From Otatea glauca (taxonomy: Eukaryota > Streptophyta > Magnoliopsida > Poales > Poaceae), in the NCBI GenBank assembly GCA_036346275.1, contig CM070711.1, positions 46,873,435 to 46,937,434 on the forward strand: a stretch of 64,000 bases of DNA. The letters are read 5' to 3'. Numbering within the stretch: the first letter of the stretch is position 1; each line of letters opens with the position of its first letter. Below are positions 48,075 to 60,899 of the stretch, piece after piece. The notes beneath the pieces are model-generated. The model did not search any database and had not been told where the DNA came from. It saw only the letters and a program-made list of their open reading frames with translations. The position numbers were made by a program, and so were the translations under genes.

Positions 48075-51000
48075 TGTAATACTAGTTCTGCAATTAAACA
48101 TTTAATTTTGATGCCCTTGGTTTATTTGGGAAATTTTCATTTTCTTAACTACTTAAGTGGTGGTTTCCAACCAGTTTAAAAATTTGTGTTTCTGGTCCGG
48201 GTGTTTTGAGGGCTTGTTGGGGATTTTTCTTTTTTTGGGAGAGAGTGGGTACCCCTTTTTCCTTAATTTCCTCCCCAACTCACCCAACTCCCTCATCACT
48301 TTTCCCCATCTTGCAACCAGTCAACTCTCCCTCATTTTGCCCCAACCGAAATTTTTGCTTCCAAGTTCTAGCTCCAACCGAACCAGCCCCCAAGTGCTTC
48401 TCCCCAAGCTGCAGCCGGTGTCGTCCTGTAGCATCGTAGTTCTTTCTCGACTGAGGGTTTGTGGTTTTGGGTTTAAATCTTTTGAGAGAGGTTCTCTCAT
48501 ATTTTTTCGCCACCCCTTCTTTTTCCCCCTCCACTTAATCCCCATCCAGCGCCTCCTTCTTTTGGCTGAGGTCGCCTCCTCCCCTAGTTCCTGGCATCTT
48601 ACTCCACCCTGGCTTCTCCCTGGTGGCGTCTCCTCCCTCCAGAGCAGCAGCAGCAGCCACAGCAGCAACCCTCCCCTGAGCTCCTCCCTGCAACAGCACC
48701 CTCTTCCTTCTTCCTCCCTCTTGGTGGTGAGTGGATTCAAGTTTTTGAGTTTCTTGCTGTGCTAATGGAGGTTCTAGCTAGTGGGTATCGTTCTAGGGTT
48801 CTTGGATTTGGGGATCTTGGAGGGAAAATGGCTCTAGGGTTGGAGGGAATACTGTTCAAATTTCGAGCTGTGCACAGACCGGTTTTGCGATTGTGTTTTG
48901 GGCAAGAAAAAATCACTTTTTGAGTAGTTGACTGTAAAGAAAGTTGTAGATCGTGTTCTTAGGTTTCATTAGAGTCCAAGAACACAAATTTACATTCAGC
49001 CAATTAAAAGTTATGACCTTTTTAGTGAAGGCTGCTCTGATTTAGTTCGTGTTGGTAGCTGAGATTTTGAACTTCTGTTTAGAGATATTTGTAAGTCGAA
49101 TTAGAATTTTGGGTTGCCTAAATAAAGTTGGGAAATTTCCTGTATATCACGAAAATGTCCTCTTTTTCTTGATTTGGGTTTAGGAATCAAAAGTTATGCT
49201 ATTTTGAATTTACTACCCTAAAACTGCAATCTGCTGAAAAATTCAGAATCTGAACTGAAACTAAAAGTTCAAGTTGAGGACTTTAGGCTCAGTTTATGAA
49301 TAAATTTCTAGGGGGTAATTGTAGTTTATCCTCGTGTGGGCATTTAGAGCTCAAGAACTCAATTTTTAACTTAGCCAATTAAAAGTTATGCCCATTTTAG
49401 TATAGACTATCCTGAGTTAGGTTTAAAATGTGCAGTCTCTGTTCATTTGTAATCTGGGAACTTTTGGCAAATCTCCTGAATGAATGGATATGGGTAAATG
49501 GTATTTTATCCTCTTATGGTTAATTAGAGCACAAGAACACTCATTTTGGTTAAACCAATCAAAAGATATGCTTGTTTTAGTAAACCCTGTCCAGACTGAA
49601 TGTTTAACACTTGTAGCCTCTGTTCATTTCAATTCTGGAGCTGTTTGAGGCATATCTTGATTGGTTGGTTGTATAATAAAAGTTAGATTATCCTCTTGTG
49701 ATCGTTTATGGTACAAGAACTCAAAATTTAGCTTAGCCATTTGGGAGATATGTTAAATTTCGTGCTTACTGTCTAGAAATCCTTAATTGTTGGAAATTGG
49801 GGGCTATTTTGAATTAGGGTGTAGAAGTGTTGTAGGTTGTGTGAAGTATGTTGTTTATGAAAATGTATTTGCAAATGCTATTTTCAGGTGGTGTATCCTC
49901 AGGAGTGGTATCGTCCTCACGCCACCCCCCTCCCCACGGTTGAGGCAAGTGTATTGTGATGAATACGGCTTGGTGGCCGTATGATTACTTATTGTTGTGA
50001 TCTAATCGTATGATATGATGCGTTACCTTGTCTTATTCTTGGATTTGATTAGACTAGTATAGATGATAACTTATGAAGATGAGAATTGGTTATGATTATG
50101 CATTTGGTTATGATTATGCAATAATGTTATGAATGAAAGCAGTTTGAAATTATTTGTGTCAATTGCATTGTGCATTCATAATGGAAGAGGCGACCCATTC
50201 TGATATGGGCCTCTGTGCTCACACGTAGTGAGCACGAGAAATCCTACCTCGTAGTCCCATACACAAGGATGTATGGGAGCGAGACAGTAAGGGTAGACCC
50301 TTCCACGGGATGGAAGGGAATGAGAGGGTGCATACCGACGGGTGTGCACTCAGCGATACCGGTATGAGCTAAGAAAAAGGGCATTCATGAGAATGCATAT
50401 TGCATTGCATTGCTAATAATGATTGTTGTGTTAATGGTGATGTGTGATTTCGGGATAGAGTCGTGGACTTCTCCCAAGAGGTTTATTGAGGTATGTGTTT
50501 GATATAAGCAATGAGGTAAAAGAGGTAAATGGTATTGATACAAATGCTTTATGAACTTGTTGTTTTGTATACGAATTATGAGTATTTTGTTGAGTTACAT
50601 GCATTAACTATTTACGATATGATTGTTGGATAGACTTTGCTGAGTCTTGGACTCATGCTTGTTTGTTTAATGTTTTTCGGTGCTCCGAAGTCGTGTTGCT
50701 GGGTTGGGACATGGATTCACTTCCCTCACATCATGCCATGATCAATATATAGAATGGAAGAATGTCGCATGTCATTAATTAGTTTTGGCTTATTGTGATC
50801 AATTTGTTTGTGGTTCCGGATTAAGCTTTGTGTTGATCCGAAATTAAGTTCTTCTGGAAGTGGCCTTTATGTTCTATGTGTTGTTGTAATTAGTTGATGG
50901 AAATTGCTATTGTGTAGTCGTTGTTTAAAGTAGCAGCTAGTTATTTATGCTTATGCATGAGATGATTATTATGTTATCATGATTATATTGTTGTTTGTCT

Positions 51001-51196
51001 GCTGAGTGGATGTCCGATATCTAGAGGAGGTGCTGCTGAAATTCTTTAGTAGGACTTCGGTAGTTATAGAATTGTTTGGTGTTGTTACTTATTTGGTAGC
51101 TTGTTTCATGACTACTTTGTTGTTGATCTTCTTTCTTAGTCGTTTATTCTTTGTTTTTGGTGACACTTGGGGCATTGGAGGTGCCGGGGTGTTACA
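48075..51196 (+). repeat. 3' LTR of the non-coding element (3,122 bp)
   Basis: Starts TGTAATACTAGTTCTGC after the polypurine tract and ends GGGGTGTTACA. Differences from the 5' LTR are mostly single substitutions plus a few short indels (for example extra CACAGCAGCAACC text near 48658). Confidence 0.9.
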
Positions 51197-51201
51197 GGAA
51201 A

Positions 51202-51427
51202 CTCTTCACATAGCAATGAACACAATGATGTGCAATAAATCCATCAAAGTCCACTCATTAAAATTCATTTTTACTCGATCTGACCGGTAGCACCGGGAAA
51301 ACAGAGACGATCTCAAATTACTTCCAATTGAAAATCCATTTAAAATCAAACTCAAACAAGAGCAACCCAAACTCAAATTTAGTCAAATACTCATCACAAA
51401 TCTGGAGACCTCCACATGGTGCTTCTA
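51202..51427 (-). repeat. 3' LTR of the copia element, remaining part
   Basis: Continues the LTR split by the nested element (CTCTTCACATAGCAATGAAC) and ends next to the polypurine tract, which on the plus strand is TCTCCCCCTTGAGGAG at 51428. The final bases (CTTCTA against CCTTCA in the other LTR) are mutated. Confidence 0.85.
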
Positions 51428-51443
51428 TCTCCCCCTTGAGGAG

Positions 51444-53274
51444 TATATTGACAAACACAACAAAAGGCATATGTTTTGAGTTTGAAGAGGATGAAGAAGA
51501 AAGCAATTTTTTTAGTTGCACTGTCAAACTTGGTCCAAAGATAGAAATTGGAACCATGACCAAGTTGACGAAGAGGAATTTAGATTTTAGAGTTAAATTT
51601 AAGAAAGTGCAAGTTTCCAACAAAAACTCAAAAATCCAACTAAACATGTCAAATGTGATTATGAGATTATGATCCAAAAGAAGTAGTAGCATAGTTTTAC
51701 AAAGATCATAATAACCAAATAAGCATTCACATTTTTTTATCTTTTTAGTGATGCCTTTTCTACGTTTTCTCCCCCTTTTGGCAATATAGCCATCAGTATT
51801 TTTTATGTATGCATGAAATGCAATCGAAAGAGCTTTGAAGATTATCCAATTGATCAAAATGGTAAGATATTACACCAAGCTTGTCAATTTCAGAATATGA
51901 CTAAACTAAGACATGTCCAAGACCACTACATTTTATGAAAAAGCTTAGTTTTACAATATTTCATTTTAGCATGATTTGACAAGTGCAAAACTAAGCAAAG
52001 TTTCAAAGCTAGAAGCAAAACTACTCAAGGATCAAATGGAAAACCTAGAGTTCAACCTACTCAACACTTTGGCGAATTTTGAAGTGCATATAAGGTCCTT
52101 CAAACTTATTTTTCAATTTATACAAATTTTCTTTATGACTTTAAAAAAACTTAACGGGGTGCAAACGTTTGACATTATTTGCATTCTTTACCCACTTATG
52201 TGTTTGATATTTGCATTTTTCTTAAATTGATACAAGCCATTTTCGATCATCTCAAGAGTAACTCTTAAGAGAATGATGTTGGTCATACACAATATATTCC
52301 AAGTCCATCCCAAGTGCAATGGGAAGCATCTTGTGAATATAAAGTGTTGAGATCAATTTTGCACAAAAGAGTCAATTTTTTTTATATAATTTTCAATTTA
52401 GCACATATGAGCAATTCTGAAGGACTCAAATATGGATCAAACAAATTTCACCCAAGGTTCTATAGGGACTCTAGAGAAATCCAAACTTTCACAATTCATG
52501 GTAAAAACCCCTAGAGAAGAAACTTATTAAGTAAAAGCAACACGTTTCATTAAGTTTTCATTTAAAGCTTTCAAATTTTTCAGATTTTAATAAGTTTAGC
52601 ATGATAAATGGACTTGGACATATCTAAGCTAGTGATTTTCTTCAAAAGATATAGCATGATGTATTTCATGAAGATTGAGTCAATTGCATAATAGACAAAG
52701 CTCATAAAACAGAAAATGCAGTCTAAATGCAATGCATGAACAGATTCCCAAACTCCCCCTCAACAAATGAATCAATTTTAAGCTCAAATCTGGTTAAAGT
52801 TGAGTTATTATCAAGATTAGGCATAAGGACAACCCAAATAAACTCAATAACAACCAGAAAAACAGAATTAGGAGAAGAAGTCGAGAAACTGCAAAACTGG
52901 ATGGCTATTGAGCATAGATAAGATAGAAGAGACTCACTACGGCTCAGACTCGCTCTTATCTTTCCCAGTGACTGACATAGGGAAGCTGACTCTAGATCCC
53001 AACTAAGGGGTGCACATGACCACTGTCTACCTGGAGGCCCAATACCGCTAGACTTATAAGACGTGAGGGAACTCAACCTAGAGAGAAGAGAGAACAGCTA
53101 ATCACACATGATAGCAACCTAAAGCACAAGATAAGAGGTCCATACAAGGCATGCCAGAAGTCTAAGTGAGTGAACTCAACTCAAGAAAATAAGCCCAAAA
53201 TCACCCAGAAGAAACACAAAGAAGAAAAAACTTGAAGAGAATATATTATACATAATATACAAACCAGCTCCCCC
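51444..53274 (-). other. 3' non-coding (former env-like?) region of the copia element
   Basis: This 1.8-kb stretch lies between RNase H and the polypurine tract. Minus-strand frames at 52723-53076 and 51444-51857 are not similar to anything I recognise. SIRE-type elements often have an extra ORF here; I see no transmembrane-plus-coat layout that would support one. Confidence 0.4.
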
Positions 53275-53830
53275 TCACGAAACGCCGTCAGGGCTCACGA
53301 CTCCAAGCTCACTCCTCAAGGCAACAAATCTGGAGCTATCCAAAGGCTTGGTGAAGATATCGGCTAACTGGAGGTCACTCTCTACAAACTGAAGCGCGAT
53401 ATCTCCCTTCTCCACATGGTCTCTAAGGAAGTGATATCTAATATCAATGTGCTTGGTCCGGGAATGTTGCACTGGGTTTTTAGCATTACAAATAGCAGAA
53501 GTGTTGTCACAGAAAAGTGGCACACTCTCTATCTCTAACCCATAGTCCCGCAAGGTCAATCTCATCCAGAGCACCTGGCTACAACAACTAGCGGCAGCAA
53601 CATACTCGACCTCAGCGGTGGACTGTGCAACTCCGGACTACTTCCTAGATGACCAAGAAACAAGAGAAGTGCCAATGAATTGGCAAGTGCCGTGTGCTTT
53701 CCTATCTATCCTCTGACCAAAGAAAGTCGGCATCGGAAAAGGCTCTAAGAGATAGACAAGAAGAAGAAGAGTACTAAATACCATAATCAGTGGTAGCACG
53801 AAGGTACCTGAAGATGCGCTTGACCGCCTA
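53275..53830 (-). pseudogene. Copia RNase H
   Basis: The frame 53275-53574 reads LFCDNTSAICNAKNPVQHSR, RTKHIDIRYHFLRDHVEKGD and DLQLADIFTKPLDSSRF, the conserved C-terminal half including the catalytic CDN Asp. Upstream (53575-53830) the remainder contains stops (for example in RVCCR*LL). It ends with a normal copia stop after PDGVS. Confidence 0.85.
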
Positions 53831-54665
53831 GCGGTGAGAGGCGCGAGGAGAAGCTTGAAATCGAGCGCACAGACACACAGCGAAATGTATGTTCGGCCTC
53901 GAAGCAGTGAGGTACAAGAGGGAGCCGATCATGCTCCGAAACTCCTTTTGTTCAGCGGGCTCACCATCCTCATCGGGCTCGAGGACAGCAGTGGTGGCCA
54001 TAGGAGTCATCACCGGCTTCCCATCAGACATATCAAAGCGCCTCAGGAAGTCACGGGTATACTTGCCTTGATGCAAGAAAGTACCCTCCCGAGTTTGCTT
54101 GATTTGGAAGCCAAGAAAGTAGCTCAACTCGCCCATCATACTCATCTCACACTCTGTGCTCATCACATCAGAAAACTGAGACACAAGCGAATGAGATGAG
54201 CTACCAAAAATGTTATCGTCCACATAAATCTGGACGAGAAGAAATGTGACTCATGGTGTCAAATGAACAGAGTCTTGTCTACTACGCCCATTTCAAAGTC
54301 ATGGCTAAGAAGATAAGACTTGAGCCTCTCATACCATGCTCTAGGGGCCTGCTTGAGTCCATACAGAGCTTTGGAAAACTTGTATACATGACTCGAAAAC
54401 TTGGGGTTCTCAAATCCTGGAGGTTGCTTGACATAAACCTCTTCCTCAATATAGCCATTGAGGAATGCACTCTTGACATCCATTTGATAGAGCTTGAAGC
54501 CCGGGATGCAGAGAATGCAAGCAGGATCCTAATAGCCTCTAGTCTAGCTACAGGGGCAAAGGTCTCCTCAAAGTCAAGACCCTCAACCTGAGAAAAGTCC
54601 TGTGCAACTAGTATAGCCTTGTTGCGAATGACAACCCCATCCTCACTCTGCTTGTTTTTGAACAC
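53828..54665 (-). pseudogene. Copia reverse transcriptase
   Basis: Three frames are needed. 54540-54665 gives ILVAQDFSQVEGLDFEETFA and PVARLEAIRILLAFSASR. After a one-base loss, 54259-54483 gives MDVKSAFLNGYIEEEVYVKQ and ALYGLKQAPRAWYERL. After a second shift, QIYVDDNIFGSSS (active site near 54220) and GELSYFLGFQIKQTREGTF follow down to 53828. The catalytic residues survive but the frame does not. Confidence 0.9.
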
Positions 54666-55221
54666 CCACTTGGTCCCAATGACATTATGACCAGATGGAC
54701 GTTTTACAAGCTACCAGACTTTGTTCCTCTCGAAGTTTTCAAGTTCCTCATGCATAGCATTAGTCCAAGACTCGTTAGATAATGCATGAGTCACATCCTT
54801 CGGCTCAAACGAGGCAACAAAGGCGAGTGACTCGCTCAAACAGATCGCCGATGATCTGATCAGGTGGATGAGAACGCTAAATATGACGGGGAGGTCCAGA
54901 AGCAGATGTGGCCTCTACCTCATGCACAGAAGAGGTAGGAGTAGAGCCACTAGCTGAATGACAGTCAAAAGGCAAGGGCTGGCCTTTCTGAGGTGCAGAA
55001 ATGGAAACAGGAGGTACCTCAGGTGTAGAGGAGACTGGATCAGGTGGAACACCATCATCTCCATCATCCTCATCCTCTACAAAGATGGTCTCGGAGGACG
55101 AAAAAGAGCCTGAAATGTCAGGTCTAGCTCTTGGGCTAGCCTCATCAAAGGTCACTTCACAGGTCTCTATGATCCTATGCGCATCGCAACTCCAGACCCT
55201 ATAGCTACGAGAAGAAGTCGA

Positions 55222-56194
55222 CTAACCCAGAAAGATACCACCAGAAGAGCGAGATTCAAACTTATCTAGGTTACCAGACTTCAAAATATAACACTTGCAA
55301 CCAAACACACGAAAATGAGAAACATTAGGCTTTCGCCCATACCTCAACTCGTAAGAAGTGCGGTGCAAATGTGCTCTCAAGAATACACGATTAGAAACAT
55401 GGCAAGCAGTAGATATAGCCTCAGCCCAACACTTCCTAGGAGTACTGTACTCGTCTAGCATCGTCCTAGCCATCTCTACTAGGGTCCTGTTCTTCCTTTC
55501 CACTACGCCATTTTGCTGAGGGACGTAGGGAGAGGAGAACTGATGCTCTAAACCAGACTCCACACAGAAACTCTCAAAATAGCTGTTCTTGAACTCCGTG
55601 CCATTGTCACTGCGTATAGCTCGTAGGGCACTAGGGAGCTCAAAAGACAACCTATGAACCAAACCCCTAAAATGGGTAAAAGTCTCATCCTTCGAGGACA
55701 TGAAAAACACCCAAGAGTACTTCGAAAAATCATCAACAATGATAAGAACATACCACTTCCCACCCATCGATCAGACTCTAGCCGGACCAACAAAGTGTCC
55801 ATATGTAAAAGCTGTCTGGTGCATCACCATCATCAACAAAGGACTAGGGGATGAGAAGCAGCAACCATCTTGCCATGTCAGTAAGGAGAGCAAACTAAGT
55901 CTTTGACCATTTTGAGTTTAGGCAAACCACGAATGAGGTCTGACTGCTAACTCGGGCCAAATGATCAAATCCAATGTGACCAAGTCTCCTATGGCAGAAG
56001 TAGAGATCACGAGACTCTGAAGCAATCAAACAACGGAGAGTATCTCTAGAAGAAGCAGAAAAATTAGCACGAAAGACTCTCCCATATCTAGAAATCCCGC
56101 AAACTAACCCTCCTGAAGAATCGAGGATTCTACAGGCGCTACTCTTATAACTCACCTCGAAAGAGTCATCAATAAGCTGAGAAACAGAAAGCAA
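55222..56194 (-). pseudogene. Copia GAG-pre-integrase and integrase
   Basis: The zinc-binding pre-integrase part is at 55895-56194 (LYFCHRRLGHIGFDHLARVS). The catalytic core at 55222-55767 has YVLIIVDDFSKYSWVFF, RAIRSDNGTEFKNSYF and PQQNGVVERKNRTLVEMART, with all three DDE residues present. GCKCYILKSGNLDKFESRS marks the C-terminal side. A break separates the two parts near 55770-55890. A Ser/Pro/acidic linker at 54877-55155 leads to the reverse transcriptase. Confidence 0.9.
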
Positions 56195-56200
56195 ATTATA

Positions 56201-56434
56201 TTACAGCTTACTTACTAAGGCAACATCTTTAAGAATGAAATTGTCATTAATGCAAATGGTACCTTTAGCAATGACTCTATCTGAAGAAGCATCCCCGAAA
56301 GTGATCAACTCATCACCGGGGGCTCGGACTAGGGAAGAGAACCATCGAGAATCTCCAGTCATATGACGAGAACAACCGGATTCGACAATCCAAACATCTC
56401 CCTTCCCCATCCGATGAACCTGATCAAGACACAA
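56201..56434 (-). pseudogene. Copia aspartic protease
   Basis: The frame has VWIVESGCSRHMTGDSRWF, ELITFGDASSDRVIAKGT and FILKDVALVSKL. The catalytic triplet of copia proteases is normally DSG; here it is ESG, so the active-site Asp is replaced by Glu. It follows gag after several frame breaks. Confidence 0.85.
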
Positions 56435-56699
56435 GAGAGAAAGATGACTCAGTACTGTGATAGAGTAAATACTTAGGAACCCAATACTGAACCATACGAC
56501 ACCTCAGAGTACCAGTCACAGAAGAAGACTGGCCTCGAGTGTCTCTCTGATGTTTAACCCTAACAAGATCAGTAGCAACTCTAGTAGATGATCTAGGAGC
56601 TCAAACTGGGTTGGCCTGCCATGGTGCAAAAGCCGAACCACCCCAGTGAAGCTGCCTAAAACTTCTACCAGAAAACACCTCACGCCGTTGATATCTACC

Positions 56700-59204
56700 T
56701 CAATGAGAAAAACGAGGAATATCAAGAGGACGACGGAAAGACTGACTACGAACAGCTCCAGGACTAAAACTCGAAGAACTAGCATGAAAACCGAGTCCTG
56801 GACGCTGCCCAAAAACTGGCGACTCTCTAACCTGTCTAGAAGAAGTGTTTGCCTTAGGGGCACTCAAAGTCTGGGGATGACCCTGAATACCCCTAAGAGC
56901 AGCAACACGCTCACGCCGAGTGATCTTGGCGCGCCTGAAATAGAAATCTACTAGGTGACCATCCTTCTTACAGAAGGTGCATGTGTACTTCACCTTGCTA
57001 GAGGCAGAAGCAACAGGAGTAACACCCTTCTGGTCAGAAGTCCTATGGACAACCCAAACAGATCTAAACACGGTGGTACTTACTCTGGGAGCTACCATAG
57101 TCTCACCACTCTTGGAGCTGCGCACAATGGTGGGAGGATGCGCCCGAGCGTGCTCGAAGGGATCAAATCCTAGACCTTGATTGAATCTGCTAATCTTGGA
57201 TTGGTCTAGAATAAGATTGAGCTTCTTCTTGCCTCCAACAAACTTCTCGAGAGTGCTCATAAGATACTGGCAATCTGAAAAGAAAGAGGCACAAGAAGAA
57301 CAAGGGGAGGAAGAACCAGAAAGATAAACTCTCTCAGCACGTGCATTTTTCTCCCTCAGCACGGCTGCCTCAATCTTAAGGGCCTCACAAGAAACGCAAG
57401 ATGCATTTCTAATTCTATGGGCTTGGTCTTCTAATTTCTTCCTAAGCTCAACATAGATTTTACCCAAGTCCCCCTCAATCATAGAACATCGCAAGCAACT
57501 TTCTTGTGACTTATCTAGTAAGTCCTTAGCAAGTTTAGCACACTTGACATTTAAGGATTCATTGTCAAGTTTTAGTTGCCTACAGCCCTCACATGAGCTG
57601 ACTGGGTCCTTAGAAGCATGCATTTCAAGTTAATCGTTTCTAGAAGAAAGCTTCCTAAGGTGATCGCTCATGGCATCAAATTCGGCAAGCAATTTAGGGC
57701 AATTTGAACATGAAGGAGTAGAGTGAGCATGAAAAAAACTGGCCTCAACAGGAATAGCATCAACAGAACTAGTGCTAGCATTCTTCAACCTAAGACCATC
57801 AAGTTCAACAGGCACACTATCATGTATGGTCCTTAGTTTCTCTAACTCCTCAAGCATGGTATCACACAAAGAACAATCATCAAAGACTCAAGAGGGAGAA
57901 GATCTAAGAGAAGCTAACTCCCGAGTCAAGGTACCTACTTCCTTCTCTAGCTCCATACACCTAGTTCTAGCTCTAGCATGAAATTTTCCTAATTTGCAGA
58001 AAGCTTCATTGAGCTGGTCATAGGAGGTTACCTCGTCCGAGTCACTGTAGAGCTCGGAGTCGCTGATGCCGTTGGCGTCGGCCATGAAGCACATGCTGGA
58101 GAAGTCGTCGCCGCCTTTCTTCTCTTGCGGATCATTCTCGCCCTCGTCACTCCATGTCTCCATGTCGGAGAGGTTGATGTCGTCAAGCGCGGCGAGGACG
58201 TGGTGGAAGAGCTTCTTGTTCTTGGAGAAGTTGCAGTACTTCTTCTCACGCACCGAATCGCGAACTGGAGGCTTCTTGTTGCGGTTCTTGTCGATGTAGT
58301 CGTTCTTTGCCGAACCGCTGGTGTCATTCTTTGTCTTCTCTAGTTTGGGGCAATTATCCCGAATGTGGTTGGGGCCACCACACTCGAAGCATGTGATCAT
58401 GCCACCTCTCTTTCTCTCTCTCACCTTCTTGTATGCATGAGAAAACTTGCGAGCAAGAAGAGCAAGCTCATTTTCTGAAAAAAATTTCAGTTGGTCATCG
58501 CTTAGCTCACAAAGGGCGGAAAGAGAGAAACCAGTAGAAAGATCAAGAGAAGATCCAGTGGGATCAGTGACCAAGGCCATCGACTCTGATTTTGTCTTGC
58601 GAGAGACGACGTCGATCTCATGATTCTTGAGATGGGAGTAAAGCCCATCAAGAGTCAAGGTCGACAAGTCGGTAGTGTCCTTGATTGTGGTCACTTTCAT
58701 TTCCCAAACTCGAAGATCGAGTGCGGTCAAGAAATGTCGAGCATTATTCGAGTCAGGGTATATACAACCAACTGCTCGAAGATCGCTCAAAATCTTTGTA
58801 AAACGACCGAAACACTCATCAAGACTCTCACCAGCGTGTTGTTCAAACTTGTTGTACTCACGCTTGTACTGATCCTGCCTCACGGTCTTGATTTGAGTAG
58901 TGCCCTCATGGTAAGCATCGAGGGTCACCTAAATCTTATGAGCGGAATGGAGGTGAGAAAATCTATCGTACTCACTACGGCTAAGACCCTGTATGAGAAT
59001 GCTCCTTGCCTTAGTGTTCGCCTCAACGTCAGCCATATTGCCGGCCGTGACGTTTTCATCAACAGGAACCTCATACGAGAGTTTCACCTTCTGCCATATC
59101 AAGAAGCCCTGGGCAGTGATGTACGACTCCATCCGCGATTTCCAAAATGAAAAATGAACTCCAACAAAAATAGGAGGCTTGGTGGAATACTTGTCAATCG
59201 CCAT
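56700..59204 (-). pseudogene. Copia gag (UBN2-type capsid and two zinc knuckles)
   Basis: The N-terminus is at 59204 (MAIDKYSTKPPIFVGVHFSF). After HSAHKI a TAG replaces the Trp usual in AHKIWDTL, then VTLDAYHEGTTQIKT, YNKFEQHAGESLDECFGRF and LSTLTLDGLYSHLKNHEID follow: a UBN2-type capsid. The first CCHC knuckle is CFECGGPNHIRDNC (~58380). A Cys-paired coiled-coil region with repeated CxxC (57240-57720) and a second knuckle CTFCKKDGHLVDF (~56970) follow. One stop near 57890 and another near 57630 also interrupt it. Confidence 0.85.
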
Positions 59205-59244
59205 GGCTCTTGAGACCGGTCAAGATCTATGGAAGAGCAAAATC

Positions 59245-59257
59245 GGCTCTGATACCA
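59245..59257 (-). other. PBS of the copia element (initiator-Met type)
   Basis: The minus strand reads TGGTATCAGAGCC, two bases after the LTR end. It is followed at once by the gag leader. Confidence 0.9.
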
Positions 59258-59259
59258 AT

Positions 59260-60894
59260 TGAAAGATCGAAATGGCGATCAGAGGGGGGTGAATGATCCC
59301 AAATAAAATTTCCCCCACTCAAAGTACTCCAAACAATCTCGCAATAAAAATCTGAAACACCCAAAGATTTTCCTTTAAAATGGTGTTTCTCAGATTCGCA
59401 CACCCTCCAAAAACCCGAACAATTAGACAACTATGTGTACCCCAAGCTTGCATGGATGAGAACCATGAATCATGTGAGGGAATTTTTAATCACAATCCTG
59501 GTTGTCAAGTGTCCAAACAAAGAAGAATCAACTCAAAGACTACTTTTCTAAAAGAGATAAAGCTAAAACACCAAAGTCTCTTTCAGAAAAGTAAAAGCAG
59601 ATTTTCAGAAATTGTCCTCAATTGGAGCAGGTGGTTGGTGAGTTTCTGTCACTCTAAAATTTTTGGGAATTTTTCTCCCTTTGAGCAGTTGGGTCGTACA
59701 ACACTCCACCAAAAATCACCTCAAAAATATTTGTAGAATAAACATGAAAAATCAAGCAATGTAGACAGTCAGGAACTTCGAATAGAAAGATTGAGGCTCG
59801 GTTTTTAGTTCATAGCGCCTTTGGATACAAGAATTACTGAAAAATGATTTTTCTAGAGTTTTATAAAAATCAAAGACTGACTGCTGCGTGAAGAATAATT
59901 TCTGGACAGATTTGCAATTCAATAAGAACTTGACCTCTAGTGTATCCTAGGGTGCAAGAAAGTTGTAAAACCATATGAACACCCTTAAGAAATCCTAAAA
60001 GAATGGAATTTAGAAAGAGGGAAGGCAAATCCAAATTGCGATAAATAAATTGCGAGAATGTAAATGCGGGAAAATAAATGCTGAATTTAAATTGCGTAAT
60101 TTAAATGCGTAATGTAAATGCGTAAAGGAAATGAAACATGAACATAAATGAAGAACATTTCATTTCTGGAAGGATAGGTTACAAAGCCTCACATTTCATG
60201 TGAGCAAAGCTCAAAGGAGCATCAAAAACCTCAAAACCTTCAAGGGAGGAAGGCTTCCCCTCCACCCCTATTTATACAACTCTTGGGCCACCTACCACCC
60301 TTGGATAAGCCTCTAAACCCTAGAGCATCCATCAAGGGCTAGGATTTACCCACTCAACCAGCCATGCAAGGGTTCACCCAAAACCCACAAGACATAATGG
60401 GTTTTCTTGCACGGTTCTCAAAGCACACTAACTAGACCCGCTAACCTATCAACTAGACCAAGATCCAATGGTCCTCATTGATCCACGCAGTGTCTAGCTA
60501 GCATCTCAATCGTTCCTTGTCTTCATGGCTTGCCACGACTCCATCTCCGATCATCTTCCGGCGATCATCGACCGTCTGGACCTCCGACGCTCCTCGCCTA
60601 GTCCCGGTCATCCTTCGCCTCACCATGATCTAGCATCGTCGACCTGCAACCATCAAAAACAAGGAAACTTCTCACATAGCAATGCACACAATGATGTGCA
60701 ATAAATCCATCAAAGTCCACTCATTAAAATTCATTTTTACTCGATCTGTCCGGTAGCACTGGGAAAACAGAGACGACCTCAAATTGCTTCCAATTGAAAA
60801 TCCATTTCAAATCAAACTCAAACAAGAGCAACCCAAGCTCAAATTTAGTCAAATACTCATCACAAATCTGGATAGACCTCCACATGGTCCTTCA
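59260..60894 (-). repeat. 5' LTR of the copia element (1,635 bp)
   Basis: Plus-strand start TGAAAGATCG, end GGTCCTTCA next to the CTAAG duplication. It aligns with the split left LTR. A TATA-like CTATTTATACAA on the plus strand lies at 60268-60279. Confidence 0.9.
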
Positions 60895-60899
60895 CTAAG

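Larger units (their letters stand above)
41430..51196 (+). mobile_element. Non-autonomous LTR element with 3.1-kb LTRs, TSD GGAAA
   Basis: Begins TGTAATACC and ends GGTGTTACA, flanked by GGAAA (41425-41429, 51197-51201). Two ~3.1-kb LTRs enclose 3.5 kb with a PBS-like TGGTGTTAGAGC after the first LTR and a polypurine tract before the second. No gag or pol motif is visible in the internal part on either strand. This is the LARD-like pattern: very long LTRs, non-coding centre, and movement relying on a partner. The PBS and the border text near 48000-48075 suggest a Ty3/gypsy (Tekay-like) origin. Confidence 0.85.
39959..60894 (-). mobile_element. Ty1/copia retrotransposon, SIRE/Maximus type, TSD CTAAG
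   Basis: CTAAG occurs at 39954-39958 and 60895-60899. LTRs are ~1.6-1.7 kb and the plus-strand edge reads TGAAAGATCG..AGAGGGGGGTGAATGATCCC. On the minus strand the order is PBS, gag, protease, integrase, reverse transcriptase, RNase H, ~1.8 kb without clear coding, polypurine tract, LTR. Size, two zinc knuckles in gag and the long 3' region suit the SIRE/Maximus lineage (Opie/Ji relatives). A 9.77-kb LTR element sits in its left LTR. Multiple stops and frameshifts make it defective. Confidence 0.9.

Noticed and set aside
51444..51857. Possible envelope-like gene of the copia element
   Set aside because: The frame overlaps the LTR edge and antisense Asn/Lys-rich text; no signal peptide plus transmembrane pattern or known similarity.
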